Assembly: GCA_963804865.1 (NCBI GenBank)
Contig: CAWDSH010000026.1
Location: forward strand, 124,001 to 188,000
DNA: 64,000 bases
Direction: 5' to 3'
Origin: CAVVEQ01 sp963804865
GTDB lineage: Bacteria; Chloroflexota; Anaerolineae; Anaerolineales; Anaerolineaceae
Translations under genes and position numbers: made by a program
Notes under the pieces: generated by a model
What the model saw: the letters and a program-made list of their open reading frames with translations, nothing else
Databases searched by the model: none
What the model was told of the DNA's origin: nothing
In this document: positions 31,864-41,700 of the stretch, one piece after another
How the letters are laid out: the number at the start of each line of letters is the position of its first letter
Position numbering within the stretch: position 1 is the stretch's first letter

Positions 31864-33213
31864 TTGAAGTCCACTCGTCATCGACACTACCTTAACCTGC
31901 TCTTTAGCGCCATCCTGGTGATGACCGCGCTTGCCGGTTTATTCCAAGCCGGAAGGGCACAAGCGTTGAATGCCCCCACGATCTATTTCTTTTGGGGGGA
32001 AGGCTGCCTGCGCTGCGAAGAGGAAAAACTCTTCCTGCAGGATTTGAAAACACGGTACCCGGATATCCAGATCCTGGATTATGAGGTTCGCGAGAATCCC
32101 GGGAACAAGGACATCCTTTTTCAGAAAGCGGCCGCGCTGGGATTTGAGCCGGGCAACGTGCCGGTGACGATCATCGGGCGGAGCTGGTGGATCGGGTTCA
32201 ACGAGCTGGTGGCATCACAGATGGAGAGCGTGTTGAGTTCGACCAACACGATCAACCCACCCGTTTTTCAAGGCAGCCAGGCTGAATCCAGCTGCTCGAT
32301 AGAAGAATCCATCGCCTGCGAAACGCCAGAACCGGAGATCATCAAAATCCCGTTGATCGGGGAAGTGGATCTGAACGCGCAGTCGCTCACGCTGAGCACT
32401 GCGTTGATCGCCTTCGTGGACGGGGTCAATCCCTGCTCGGTGTGGGTGCTGACCATGCTGCTGGCATTGACCATCAACATGGGCTCGCGAAAAAAGATCC
32501 TCATCATCGGGCTGATCTTCCTGACGGTGACCGCGGGCATCTACGCCTTGTTTATCTTCGGCATCTTCAGCGTATTCAATTTTGTGGGTTACATTGGCTG
32601 GATCCGCGTCCTGGTGGCGCTGCTGGCGCTCTTTTTCGGAGCAATCAATATCAAGGACTATTTCTGGTACAAGGAAGGGCTTTCGCTGACCATCTCGGAT
32701 AAGGACAAGCCGGGCATCTTCCGCAAGATGCGGCGGGTGATGGACTTGAGCGAAAATTTCTGGGCAATGGCGGGCGCGACCGTGGCACTGGCAGCGGGAG
32801 TTTCCCTGGTGGAATTTTCCTGCACAGCGGGCTTCCCGGTGATCTGGAGCAACATGCTGATCACCCACGGTGCAACAACACTCACCTTCGCGATGCTCCT
32901 GCTGCTGTATCTCATCATTTACCAGGCGGACGAGATGGTGATCTTTTTCACCGCGGTTGCCACGATGAAGGCCAGCAAACTGGGAGAAAAGCACGGTCGC
33001 ATACTCAAGCTGATCGGCGGCATGCTGATGGTCACCCTGGCGGTGGTGATGCTGGTCAACCCGGCGTGGATGAACGACCTTTCAAGCTCGCTGGTGGTCT
33101 TTGGCGTGGCGATGGGCGCCACGCTGCTGGTGCTGCTGGTGCACCGCACGATCCTGCCGCGTTTCGGAATCCACATTGGAACGGAACTCAATTTAAAGAA
33201 GAAAAAAGGGTAG
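31864..33213 (+). CDS. secreted thioredoxin-like domain fused to a CcdA/DsbD-type membrane domain
   Basis: A TTG start at 31864 follows an AGGTGAAG ribosome site and gives 449 residues. A signal peptide (about 1-34) precedes a thioredoxin-like domain with C-L-R-C at about residues 52-55 (FFWGEGCLRCEEEK) and the cis-Pro in VPVTIIG. From about residue 180 there are seven or so membrane helices with DGVNPCSVWVL and EFSCTAGFP, the paired Cys motifs of CcdA/DsbD transporters. The protein probably moves electrons from the cytoplasm to an external thiol partner. A TATAAT is at 31835-31840. The next gene encodes a flavodoxin-like protein, which may be a redox partner. Confidence 0.85.
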   Translation: MKSTRHRHYLNLLFSAILVMTALAGLFQAGRAQALNAPTIYFFWGEGCLRCEEEKLFLQDLKTRYPDIQILDYEVRENPGNKDILFQKAAALGFEPGNVPVTIIGRSWWIGFNELVASQMESVLSSTNTINPPVFQGSQAESSCSIEESIACETPEPEIIKIPLIGEVDLNAQSLTLSTALIAFVDGVNPCSVWVLTMLLALTINMGSRKKILIIGLIFLTVTAGIYALFIFGIFSVFNFVGYIGWIRVLVALLALFFGAINIKDYFWYKEGLSLTISDKDKPGIFRKMRRVMDLSENFWAMAGATVALAAGVSLVEFSCTAGFPVIWSNMLITHGATTLTFAMLLLLYLIIYQADEMVIFFTAVATMKASKLGEKHGRILKLIGGMLMVTLAVVMLVNPAWMNDLSSSLVVFGVAMGATLLVLLVHRTILPRFGIHIGTELNLKKKKG

Positions 33214-33394
33214 CCAGGCAGGTTGCTCTTTTTCGTCTCATCACCACATGGGATGTAATTCTTGTTGCAAATCAGGGGCTGCTCGCGTAATAAACCGGGC
33301 TCGATCGGATGTGGGTTGCCAATAAACCCTTCTCCGAATAATCTCATCGCAGAAAAGGATTTTTTAAGCCAATGAATAGAAAGGGTATTAAAGC

Positions 33395-34060
33395 ATGACG
33401 GAAGCGAGAATCAAACGGAGGAAATTTCTACTGATCGCCGGGGGAGTCATCGGTACGTCCGCCCTGGCTTGTGCCGGGTTGACCCTGATGGGTGGAAAGA
33501 AGACCGAAATAGAATTCATTAATACTACATACGGAGAGGAAAATGACATGCAGAAAAAGATCCTGGTGACCTATGCCAGCCGGGCTGGATCGACCGCCGG
33601 AGTGGCAGACGCGATCGGCAAGAAACTGGCGGCCGGCGGCGTAAAAGTAGATGTGATGAAAATGGACGAAGTGACAGATCTCAGCCAATATAGCGCGGTT
33701 GTAGCAGGCAGCGCGATCCGCGGATCGAAATGGCTGCCGGAAGGCCTGGAGTTCCTCAGGGTTCATAAAACCGAATTGGGGAACAAGCCTTTCGCGGCGT
33801 TCATGGTGTGCATCACGCTGGCGATGAAGAACGGGGATCAATACCGCGAGGGCGTGAAAGATTGGATGCAGCCGGTGCGATCGGTGGTCAAGCCGGTCAG
33901 CGAAGGATATTTCGCCGGGGCATTGGATCTTTCCAAGCTTTCCGGCATGGATAAGCTCTCGATGGGGGCAGCGGCGACCTTGGGCATCTTTCCCAAGGGC
34001 GATTTCCGCGATTGGAAAGCCATCGAAAGCTGGGCGGAAAGCATTCAGGCGAAGTTATAA
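33395..34060 (+). CDS. flavodoxin-domain protein with a Tat-like N-terminus
   Basis: This 221-residue protein begins with IKRRKFLLIAGGVIG, a twin-arginine-like signal with a hydrophobic stretch to about residue 33 ending in LACAGL. A flavodoxin domain starts near residue 53: ILVTYASRAGSTAGVADAI is the FMN phosphate loop (short: TYASRAGST), followed by AVVAGSAIRGSKWLP. It resembles the HemG/flavodoxin_5 type. An internal ATG at 33548 could start a cytoplasmic form. Exported flavodoxins are uncommon. It lies after the CcdA-like gene in the same direction and before a strong terminator. Confidence 0.8.
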   Translation: MTEARIKRRKFLLIAGGVIGTSALACAGLTLMGGKKTEIEFINTTYGEENDMQKKILVTYASRAGSTAGVADAIGKKLAAGGVKVDVMKMDEVTDLSQYSAVVAGSAIRGSKWLPEGLEFLRVHKTELGNKPFAAFMVCITLAMKNGDQYREGVKDWMQPVRSVVKPVSEGYFAGALDLSKLSGMDKLSMGAAATLGIFPKGDFRDWKAIESWAESIQAKL

Positions 34061-34086
34061 AGGCCCAAAATTCGAAACAGCAACTG

Positions 34087-34121
34087 GGTCGAGACGCTGC
34101 ACGCAGCGTCTCGACCTTTTT
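34087..34121 (+). terminator. strong Rho-independent terminator
   Basis: A 14-bp perfect stem (GGTCGAGACGCTGC / GCAGCGTCTCGACC) with a 2-base centre is followed by TTTTT, directly after the flavodoxin gene. Confidence 0.9.
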
Positions 34122-34154
34122 AATCCATCGACATGGCTATTTATTAAAATTAGG

Positions 34155-34925
34155 CTAATCAGCCTGGATGACGCGCAAAGTAGCAGGAAGCGGTTTTCGT
34201 TCCACCCAAGCGCGCACGATTGCGCAGAACACATCCGGATCCTGCACGGCCATCAGGTGGTGCAGCTTGGGAACGATCACCGCGGTGGTGTTGGGCAATT
34301 TTGCCAGGTCTTTTACCACCGCCCTGGCTGCCGGGGTCTCTTTCTCACCGACCACCGCCAGCAGAGGGCGGGGGTTATGCACCGGCAGCTCCAGGCTGGC
34401 GATGGCTTCCAGCAGTCGCAGGGTGAAGGAAGTGTTTGAGCTGATGACCAGATCGTCGTATACAAAGCCATATTGTTCCGGCTTAAGGCCCAGCTGCTGG
34501 ACAGTCAGCTTTGCCAGAGTTTCTGGCTTGAACAGGCCAACCAACCCCATTTGCAATTTCCCGATGGCGAGGAGCGTTTTGCCAATTTTGCCGGTGCCCT
34601 GGGAGAGCGCGGTCTCCACCACTTCCGGGCAGACTGAACACATGGTCAACGCAACCGCGCCGCCCAACGAATTTCCCACCAGGTGGGCTTTTTTTGATAA
34701 CACCTTTAATCGAATCAATTCGGCTACCATCTCTGCCGTGCCCTTGAGGGTGAAAGGCTTTACCCCGGCGCTCTGACCCTGCTCGGGCATATCCGGAGCA
34801 AGAATGTGATAATTGGGTTCGAGGCGTTCGATCACGGGTCCCCACATCTTGGAACTCAATCCCCCGCCGTGCAGCAGCACGATGGCTGGGTTGCTCTTTT
34901 TTCCGACTTCAATATGATATAACAT
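34155..34925 (-). CDS. alpha/beta hydrolase
   Basis: ATG 34925 has GGAGG four bases upstream and gives 256 residues; an ATG at 34958 is less likely. The alpha/beta-hydrolase hallmarks are VLLHGGGLSSKMW (oxyanion loop), APDMPEQGQS, HLVGNSLGGAVAL (nucleophile Ser), and a late His in VPKLHHLMAVQDP. There is no signal peptide, so it is cytoplasmic. Its family includes esterases, lactonases and C-C hydrolases, and the substrate cannot be told. It stands alone between a terminator and a regulator remnant. Confidence 0.87.
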   Translation of the reverse strand: MLYHIEVGKKSNPAIVLLHGGGLSSKMWGPVIERLEPNYHILAPDMPEQGQSAGVKPFTLKGTAEMVAELIRLKVLSKKAHLVGNSLGGAVALTMCSVCPEVVETALSQGTGKIGKTLLAIGKLQMGLVGLFKPETLAKLTVQQLGLKPEQYGFVYDDLVISSNTSFTLRLLEAIASLELPVHNPRPLLAVVGEKETPAARAVVKDLAKLPNTTAVIVPKLHHLMAVQDPDVFCAIVRAWVERKPLPATLRVIQAD

Positions 34926-35039
34926 AGCTCCTCCGGGAATCGCAAAAAATCGCGCCAAGAGGATTTATCCATCAAATGGATATTCCTGTCAAGAGGGGAG
35001 CCGGTTGATTCTTGTTGGATTCCAATAGCGGGAAATGGA

Positions 35040-35183
35040 TCAAGAATTCACTCTTGCAGCCTGCGCGGTAAAATCCCGCAGGCTCAAGCGCAATTCCAGC
35101 GGCGAGAGCACTTCCACCGCCCCGCCCAATCCGAGCAACCGTTGAATTGTTTTAAGTTGAACTATCAAAGGAAGGCTGGGGAA
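35040..35183 (-). pseudogene. remnant of a WYL-domain transcription regulator (C-terminal end only)
   Basis: On the minus strand an open stretch without a start reads NRAFPSLPLIVQLKTIQRLL, then GLGGAVEVLSPLELRLSL and a stop at 35040. The pattern of a long helix followed by LGxxVEVLSPxELR is the C-terminal end of WYL-domain (YafY/DeoR-like) regulators. The DNA-binding and WYL parts are absent. The 5' side was replaced by the promoter region of the gene at 35250. I see a decayed fragment, not a functional gene. Confidence 0.5.
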
Positions 35184-35249
35184 GGCGCGATTTACCTTCT
35201 ATAATTGTGGTGTCTGGTTCTTACCCATTTGAAACAACAAGGAATTTCG

Positions 35250-36476
35250 ATGATCCTAACCATCCAGTACCTTGAAGACAGTCCAGATCTCGAGCAGCTC
35301 TCACCGCAGGCAGCAGTTGAAAAACTCCACCTGGCCGGGAGCATTCTACCCATCACGCACGTGCTGATCGGGTGGCACCTGCCGGAAGCCGTGCTGGCAG
35401 CCTGCCGCGAAGAAGCGCAGCGGATGAACGCCAGGTTCTACCGCTGGCACCCGCTGCTCACCGGTGATGGAGACTTTGTACCCCACCCGGAATGGCAGGT
35501 GGTGGGTCTCGCGGGGCAGCGAATCCCGGGATTCAAGGGTCTGCCGGAATTCACCTTCACCTGCCCCAATCACCCGGCGGTTGAGCATGAAGTGCTGGAA
35601 CACCTGGAACAGGTCTGCAAATTGGGCAATTATGATGGATTCTTCCTTGACCGCGTGCGGTTCCCGTCACCGGCACTGGACCCCGCCAATATACTGGGCT
35701 GCTTCTGCGAATTCTGCCAGCAGAAGGCAGCCGACCAAGGCCTCGACCTGGCAGCGGTGCGCCGGGAATTTCAACAACTGCTCACCACGATGGATGGTAA
35801 AAAGGCCTTCATTCAATCGCTGTTGATGAAAGAGAAGTCCGGGCAGAACGAGCCATCACCGATCGAGCGGTTCTTCCGATTCCGCGCGGCGAGCGTCACC
35901 CGGCTGGTGAACCTGGCAGCGGAACGCGCGCGCAGCGCCGGGGCAGGCGTGGCGCTGGATTGTTTCTCACCCAGCCTGGCACGCATGGTGGGGCAGGACC
36001 TTTCCACCCTGGGGCAAAGCGTGGAATGGATCAAGGTGATGAGCTACGCCCATACCCTGGGACCCGCGGGACTGCCCTTCGAAATTATTGGCTTGTTGGA
36101 CTATTTGACCTCCAATGCGAGTAGCGCAGAAGATGAGGCAATGCAATTCCTGGGCAAGGTGATGAACCTGCCCCTTCCAACGAGCAGGATGGAACTATCA
36201 AAGAAAGGCCTTTCCCCGCAGGCATTAAAAGCCGAAACAGCACGGGGTGTGATGGCGAGCAGCGCACCACTGCTTGCCGGGATGGAACTGGTGGAAATTC
36301 CCGGCGTCAGTGAACTTTACGAAGAACAGATAAAGGAAGACCTGCGCGCCATCCTCGGTGCCGGCCCCGCGGGAATTGCCCTGTCCTGGGATCTGCAGCA
36401 TATCTCAAGAGAACGCCTGGAGATCGCCGCAGAGGTGCTCAAGTCCACTCCCCTCAAGCCTTTGCAGCACTGTTAG
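35250..36476 (+). CDS. TIM-barrel glycoside-hydrolase-like protein, uncharacterised
   Basis: ATG 35250 has AAGGA upstream and gives 408 residues without a signal peptide. The sequence suggests a beta/alpha barrel: ITHVLIGWHLPE, NYDGFFLDRVRFPSP, SAGAGVALDCFSPSLARM and WIKVMSYAHTLGP resemble strands of the putative glycosyl-hydrolase DUF4015/GHL families, with Asp in FFLDRVRFP as a candidate acid. A Cys cluster (GCFCEFCQQ) after that motif is unusual and could bind a metal. A TATAAT is present near 35200. Substrate and reaction unknown. Confidence 0.65.
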   Translation: MILTIQYLEDSPDLEQLSPQAAVEKLHLAGSILPITHVLIGWHLPEAVLAACREEAQRMNARFYRWHPLLTGDGDFVPHPEWQVVGLAGQRIPGFKGLPEFTFTCPNHPAVEHEVLEHLEQVCKLGNYDGFFLDRVRFPSPALDPANILGCFCEFCQQKAADQGLDLAAVRREFQQLLTTMDGKKAFIQSLLMKEKSGQNEPSPIERFFRFRAASVTRLVNLAAERARSAGAGVALDCFSPSLARMVGQDLSTLGQSVEWIKVMSYAHTLGPAGLPFEIIGLLDYLTSNASSAEDEAMQFLGKVMNLPLPTSRMELSKKGLSPQALKAETARGVMASSAPLLAGMELVEIPGVSELYEEQIKEDLRAILGAGPAGIALSWDLQHISRERLEIAAEVLKSTPLKPLQHC

Positions 36477-36537
36477 CCGATATCCGGATTTCAGCACCGG
36501 TTTGATAAAGCACGGGAAAAATAATTGACCCAAATAC

Positions 36538-36566
36538 TTGACATTGTTTTCAAAATTTCATATAAC
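36538..36566 (+). promoter_or_regulatory. near-consensus sigma70 promoter for the metallophosphoesterase
   Basis: TTGACA (36538-36543) and TATAAC (36561-36566) are 17 bases apart. The gene starts at 36692, which leaves a leader of roughly 120 bases, with no obvious riboswitch fold. Confidence 0.75.
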
Positions 36567-36691
36567 ATTATCTAATGGTACATAGATGACGCAAGAGATC
36601 ATCGGACTACATCAATCGTTCAACATCGCAGATCCTTTTGGGGGATGGAAATGCAATCACCACGTGATCCCCGGAACAAAAGGAGCGCAGC

Positions 36692-37642
36692 ATGCCCGAG
36701 ATCAAGATCTTCTTCGCCACCGATATTCACGGATCGGAAACCGTTTACCGTAAATTCCTGAATGCCGCGCAAGTCTACAAGCCGGATGTGATGATGCTGG
36801 GGGGCGATCTCACCGGCAGGTCGGTCGTGCCGATGATCAAGTTCGCCAACGGCAAAACTGCATTCACCTGGCAGGACAAAAATTACACCGTGAGCGAAAG
36901 CGAAGCTGCCAATTATGAAAAGCAGCTGCGGGCTGCAGGCGCATATCCCTACCCGACCACGCCAGAGCAGATGGCGGTGCTGCAGAAAAACCCGGCGGAA
37001 TTGAAACGCACCTACCGGGAACTGGTCTGTTTCTCCGTGCAGAAATGGATGGAACTGGCGGAGGAACGGCTTGCCAAGGACGGCATCGAATGTTTTTTCC
37101 TGCCCGGCAATGATGACGATCTGATGGTCGATGATACTTTTTACAACGCCAAGTGGGTCAAGAATCCTGAAGGAAAAGTCACTCCAATCAAAGGTGAATA
37201 CGAAATGATCGCCACCGGGTATACCAACTTCAACCCGTGGCGCTCGGCGAGGGAACTCAACGAGGACCAGCTCCTTGAAAAACTGGAGGGCATGGCAAGC
37301 AAGCTGATCAACCCGGGCAAGGCGATATTCAACCTGCACTGCCCGCCATTTAAAAGCGAACTGGACCTGGGATTGTTACTGGATTCAAACCTCAACCCGA
37401 TCACCGGACCGGGCGGCGAGCAAGCCGGCCCGCTGGGCAGCAAGGCGGTAAGGCAGATCATCGAGAGTTACCAGCCGATGCTGGGGCTGCACGGGCACGT
37501 GCCGGAAAGCAGCGGGGTGGCGCGCCTGGGAAAGACGGTGTGCATCAACCCGGGCAGTGAAGCCGAGGACGGCGCGCTGCACGGGGTACTCGTGGTGCTG
37601 GACGGCGAGCGCGTCAAGGGGCACATGCTGACCAACACATAA
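36692..37642 (+). CDS. calcineurin-type metallophosphoesterase
   Basis: This 316-residue enzyme has all five dimetal phosphoesterase blocks: FATDIHGS (D-x-H), MLGGDLTG, FLPGNDDD (GND in place of GNH), FNLHCPP and LHGHVPES, then a final NPGSEAED. A GGAG site precedes the ATG. It is cytoplasmic and stand-alone. The GNDDD variant occurs in a subgroup of archaeal and bacterial phosphoesterases of unknown substrate; an insert of about 90 residues between GGD and GND is long for the family. Confidence 0.9.
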   Translation: MPEIKIFFATDIHGSETVYRKFLNAAQVYKPDVMMLGGDLTGRSVVPMIKFANGKTAFTWQDKNYTVSESEAANYEKQLRAAGAYPYPTTPEQMAVLQKNPAELKRTYRELVCFSVQKWMELAEERLAKDGIECFFLPGNDDDLMVDDTFYNAKWVKNPEGKVTPIKGEYEMIATGYTNFNPWRSARELNEDQLLEKLEGMASKLINPGKAIFNLHCPPFKSELDLGLLLDSNLNPITGPGGEQAGPLGSKAVRQIIESYQPMLGLHGHVPESSGVARLGKTVCINPGSEAEDGALHGVLVVLDGERVKGHMLTNT

Positions 37643-37741
37643 GATCTCGCCAGCTTGGATTTCATTACATTCGAAATATTCTTGTGGTTAAAGGTCCGCG
37701 ATTATTTTTATTTGATCGCTTTCGGATGATCATCCTGACTG

Positions 37742-39796
37742 CTAATCGCCATATTTCTTGTAAAACCAGGTTTTGACCGCCTGGGTAAGTAAAACGTAGA
37801 CAATCAACATGCCCAACAGCAACAGCCAGTAGAGGGGTGGCAGCCGAACGAATCCGAGCGTTTTGGCGAAGGGCGAGATGGTCAGCCAAGCGCCAAAGCC
37901 CACAATGGCGATCGAGGTGATGATAATGGGCATACTGGCGCGGCTTTGCAGGAAGGGGATCTTCTTGGTACGAATCACGTGGATGATCAAAGTTTGGGTA
38001 AATAAACTTTCTACAAACCAACCGGTGTGGAAGAGATCGGGATTGGTCAAACTATGGAACACCAGCAACATGATGGCAAAAGTGGCGTAATCAAAGATCG
38101 AACTGATCGGACCGATGAAGAGGATAAAACGACGGATCTCATCGATGGCCCATTTCCGTGGCCGGGTCAGCCACTCTTCATCCACGGTATCGGTGGGGAT
38201 GGGCACCTGCGAGAAATCATAAAGGAGGTTATTGGCAAGCACTTGCAATGGCAGCATAGGCAGGAAGGGGAGAAAGGCTGAAGCACCCACCACGCTGAAC
38301 ATGTTGCCAAAACTGGAACTGGCAGCCATTTTGATATATTTGACGATATTGCCGAAAACACGCCTGCCCTCCAGAACACCATCCTTAAGTACCATCAGGC
38401 TGTTTTCGAGCAAGATAATATCCGAGGATTCCTTCGCAATATCCACTGCCGTACTGACGGAAATGCCCACGTCTGAAGAGCGAAGCGCAGGGGCATCATT
38501 AACGCCATCGCCCATGAACCCGACCACATGACTCCGGGAATGCAAAGCCTGGATGATCTGCTCTTTATGCATCGGGGAAAGCTTGGCAAAAACCGTGACC
38601 TTTTCAGCCGCATCAGCCAGCTGCTCAGGGGTCATCGCATCGATATCCGGTCCCAGCAGGATGTTTTCAACTGGCAATTCCACCTGGCTGCAGATCCGCC
38701 GGCTGACCACCTCATTATCACCGGTGAGAATCTTCACTGATACATTTAATCGATTCAGCTCCTTAAGGGATTCCAGCGCGCTTTCCTTGGGCGGATCGAG
38801 GAACGCCAGGAAACCGAGCAATGTCATGCCGGATTCGTCTGCAACAGTGTAGGTGGGTGTATCGGGACCTTCCGGGATGAGCTTGTAAGCCACCGCCACC
38901 ACGCGGAAACCATCGTCATTAAGCTTGTAAACCCGTTCAGCGCGATGCTGATCATGCTCGGGCAGACGGAGGAGCTGCTCACCCTGGATTTCCACCCTGG
39001 TGCACAGCGACATGACCTCTTCCGAGGCTCCCTTGCAAATGAGGATATGATTGCCCTCCTGATCTTCCAGGATCACTGACATGCGCTTGCGATTGAAATC
39101 AAAAGGCAGCTCGTCGATCTTGGTATAGGTTTTAAAACATCCAGTTCTTTTTCGAGATCACTATGCCCCAAACGGCTTCACCAGCAGGTTCTTTAGACCA
39201 GTTTCGACGGAGCCAAAGTACGTTTTCTGTCCTGTTTCAATAACGAGGGCGTTACCACTGCCGCTTTCCACATTGGAACCCAGAAAAGCAAGATCGGAAA
39301 CCTCGAACAGGTTAACGGAGGGATTCGACGGGGCGACAGCGGATTTTTCCACTGGCATGCTTTCGCCGGTGAGCGCTGATTGATTAACGAAAAGGTCCTT
39401 GGAAAAAAGGATGCGCACGTCAGCCGGGACCAAGTCGCCGGCTGAAAGCGTGACGATATCCCCGGGCACCACCTCCTGGAGCGGGATCTCCTTGCTTTCA
39501 CCTGAACGCAGAACCGTGCAACTGGTATTTACCATGGCTTTCAGCTTCTCGGCAGCATTATCCGCGCGCATTTCCTGCATATAGCGAAGAACAACCCCCA
39601 GCACGATCATAGTTCCAATAACGATCGTGGCGCGCAGGTCTCCAGTGATGTAAGAAATTACTGCCAGCGCGGTGAGCAGCAGTACGAGCGGGTCCTTAAG
39701 ATTGTTGAACAAATATTTTTCCACGAAGGGTTTAATGCATAAGCCTTCGTGTAAATATCCGGCTGCACCAGGTTTTCCATCATTTTCCGTATTCAA
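37742..39796 (-). pseudogene. truncated MgtA-type P-type ATPase lacking the phosphorylation site
   Basis: Two frames cover parts of a Mg-transporting P3B ATPase. The first (39796-39161) has FNNLKDPLVLLLTALAVISY in part, the TGES loop (ALTGESMPVEK) and ends at KTYFGSV, where it jumps directly to ETGLKNLL. In MgtA about 145 residues lie between these points, including a membrane hairpin and DKTGTLT with the phosphorylated Asp. Further small lesions follow before KIDELPFDFNRKRMSV. The second frame (to 37742) has KGASEE, GDGVNDAPAL and the C-terminal helices. The N-terminus also seems short (remnant EYGK before 39796). Without DKTG it cannot work. An assembly deletion is the alternative. Confidence 0.85.
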
Positions 39797-39842
39797 TCAG
39801 GCTGAATTTCAGTGCTAAAATAAAAGGCTGGCTATTAAGTCC

Positions 39843-41618
39843 ATGAGCACAGAAAAAACGTCCCCCGCAATGAACGAATTCACCCTCCCGCAGCGATTTC
39901 ACTCCGACCGGCGTGGACCTGTGCGCTGGGTGCTTTCGCACACCGGGCAAAGCTGGTACCTGGCGCTGGGAGCGGTGCTGGCATCCTTCGGCAACGCCGC
40001 CCTGATGACGGTGACGCCCATCCTGGTCGGGCAGGCATACAACCTGATCACCGCCACGGAGATGGATCTTGATCGCCTCACCCAGATCGCGGTGATCATC
40101 GGGGTCACCCAGGTGATCCGTTCCGGATTGCAGCTGATGCGCAACGCATTTTTTGAATTAACCGCCCAGCGCACGGAGCGCAATGTACGCGAAGAGCTTT
40201 ACACCAGCCTGCTGGGTAAAAGCATGACGTTCCACAACCTGCAGCCGGTTGGAGATACCATGGCGCGCGCGACCAACGACGTGCGGCAGGTTAATTATAT
40301 TTTCAGCCCCGGGTTGAGCATGGTGATCGGCTCGCTGGCTTTCCTGGTGATGCCGCTCATCCAGGCACCACGTTATGCCCCACAGCTGGTGCTCGTTCCG
40401 ATCCTCTTCATCGTGTTCTACTTCCTGGCACTCTGGGAATATCTCTCCACGCTGCAGCCCATCACCGACGAGGTGCGCGAATCGTTTGGAGTGCTGAACA
40501 CACGCCTGGCGGAAGCGCTGGACGGCATCGAAACGGTCAAAGGCGCTTCACAGGAAGCCGAGGAAGTAAAACGATTTAAAAAGAATTCGGGGCGGTACGC
40601 GGCGGCTTCCATTCACCAGGGAAAAGTTGAAGCCCGGTTCCTGCCGCTGCTGCTGCTCTCGATCGCTTATGCCGGCGGGCTCTTCCACGGACTGATGCTC
40701 TTTAAAGCTGGCGTGCTGAACATGGGTGACGTGATCGGTTACTACGGTCTGCTGCTGATGCTGGATTTCCCCACATTCGCCTCCCTCTGGGCGTATTCAC
40801 AGATCGCCAGCGGCCTGGCGGGCGCGCGGCGCATCCTTGAGCTGATGAACCGCGAGAACAACCTGGATCAAAATATCAAGGGTTACAGCGAGCCGATGAA
40901 GGGCGAGGTCGAATTCCGCAACGTATGCTTCAAATACGAATCCGGCGAGCCGGCGCTTGAGAAGATATCCTTCAAAGTCAAACCCGGGCAGACCGTGGCG
41001 GTGGTGGGCCAGACCGGATCGAGCAAGACCACGCTGATGCGCCTGATCAACCGCACGTACGATGTTGCGGGTGGAAAAGTGCTGGTGGACGGGGTGGATG
41101 TGCGCGACTGGAACCTGGAAGCACTGCGGCGCAATATTTCGATCATCGAACAGGATATTTTCCTTTTCTCCCGCTCGATCAACGACAATATCGCGTTTGG
41201 CAGACCCGGCTCAAAGAAAAAGGACATTCAACTGGCAGCCGAAGCAGCCCAGGCGGATGAGTTCATCCGCGGATTCAAGAAAGGCTACCGGACCGTGATC
41301 GGCGAGCGCGGCGTCACGCTCTCCGGCGGGCAGCGGCAGCGGCTGGCCCTGGCGCGTGCCTTCCTCACCGACCCGCGCATCCTGGTATTGGACGATTCGA
41401 CCAGCGCCATCGACAGCGCCACCGAGGACCGCATCCAGCGGGCGATCTACACCACGGCGAAAGGGCGCACCACCTTCATCATCACCCACCGCCTTTCGCA
41501 GATCCGCTGGGCGGACCTGATCCTGGTGATGGGCAAGGGCAGGCTGGCAGCCATAGGCACGCATGATGAGCTGATGAAATCCAGCGCCTCCTACCGGAGG
41601 ATATTCAGTGAAACGTGA
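39843..41618 (+). CDS. ABC exporter half-transporter, subunit 1 (degenerate catalytic site)
   Basis: This 591-residue half-transporter has six membrane helices (about residues 35-320) and a C-terminal ATPase. Walker A is GQTGSSKTTLM, the signature LSGGQRQRLALARAF is canonical, but Walker B ends VLDDSTSAID, so the catalytic Glu is replaced by Asp. The D- and H-loops (ITHRLSQIRWADL) are present. Together with subunit 2 this forms a heterodimer of the BmrCD/TM287-288 type with one weak and one active ATP site. It probably exports lipids or drugs. The second gene starts 82 bases later in the same direction. Confidence 0.9.
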   Translation: MSTEKTSPAMNEFTLPQRFHSDRRGPVRWVLSHTGQSWYLALGAVLASFGNAALMTVTPILVGQAYNLITATEMDLDRLTQIAVIIGVTQVIRSGLQLMRNAFFELTAQRTERNVREELYTSLLGKSMTFHNLQPVGDTMARATNDVRQVNYIFSPGLSMVIGSLAFLVMPLIQAPRYAPQLVLVPILFIVFYFLALWEYLSTLQPITDEVRESFGVLNTRLAEALDGIETVKGASQEAEEVKRFKKNSGRYAAASIHQGKVEARFLPLLLLSIAYAGGLFHGLMLFKAGVLNMGDVIGYYGLLLMLDFPTFASLWAYSQIASGLAGARRILELMNRENNLDQNIKGYSEPMKGEVEFRNVCFKYESGEPALEKISFKVKPGQTVAVVGQTGSSKTTLMRLINRTYDVAGGKVLVDGVDVRDWNLEALRRNISIIEQDIFLFSRSINDNIAFGRPGSKKKDIQLAAEAAQADEFIRGFKKGYRTVIGERGVTLSGGQRQRLALARAFLTDPRILVLDDSTSAIDSATEDRIQRAIYTTAKGRTTFIITHRLSQIRWADLILVMGKGRLAAIGTHDELMKSSASYRRIFSET

Positions 41619-41700
41619 AAGGAGAAATCTGTACTGAGTAATCCATGAATGGGGATACTGATCCCTAATTTCATATTACTTATTACACGATTCCAGGTTA

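Noticed and set aside
36567..36691. Riboswitch in the leader of the metallophosphoesterase
   Set aside because: The 120-base leader shows no stem arrangement or conserved core that I can recognise.
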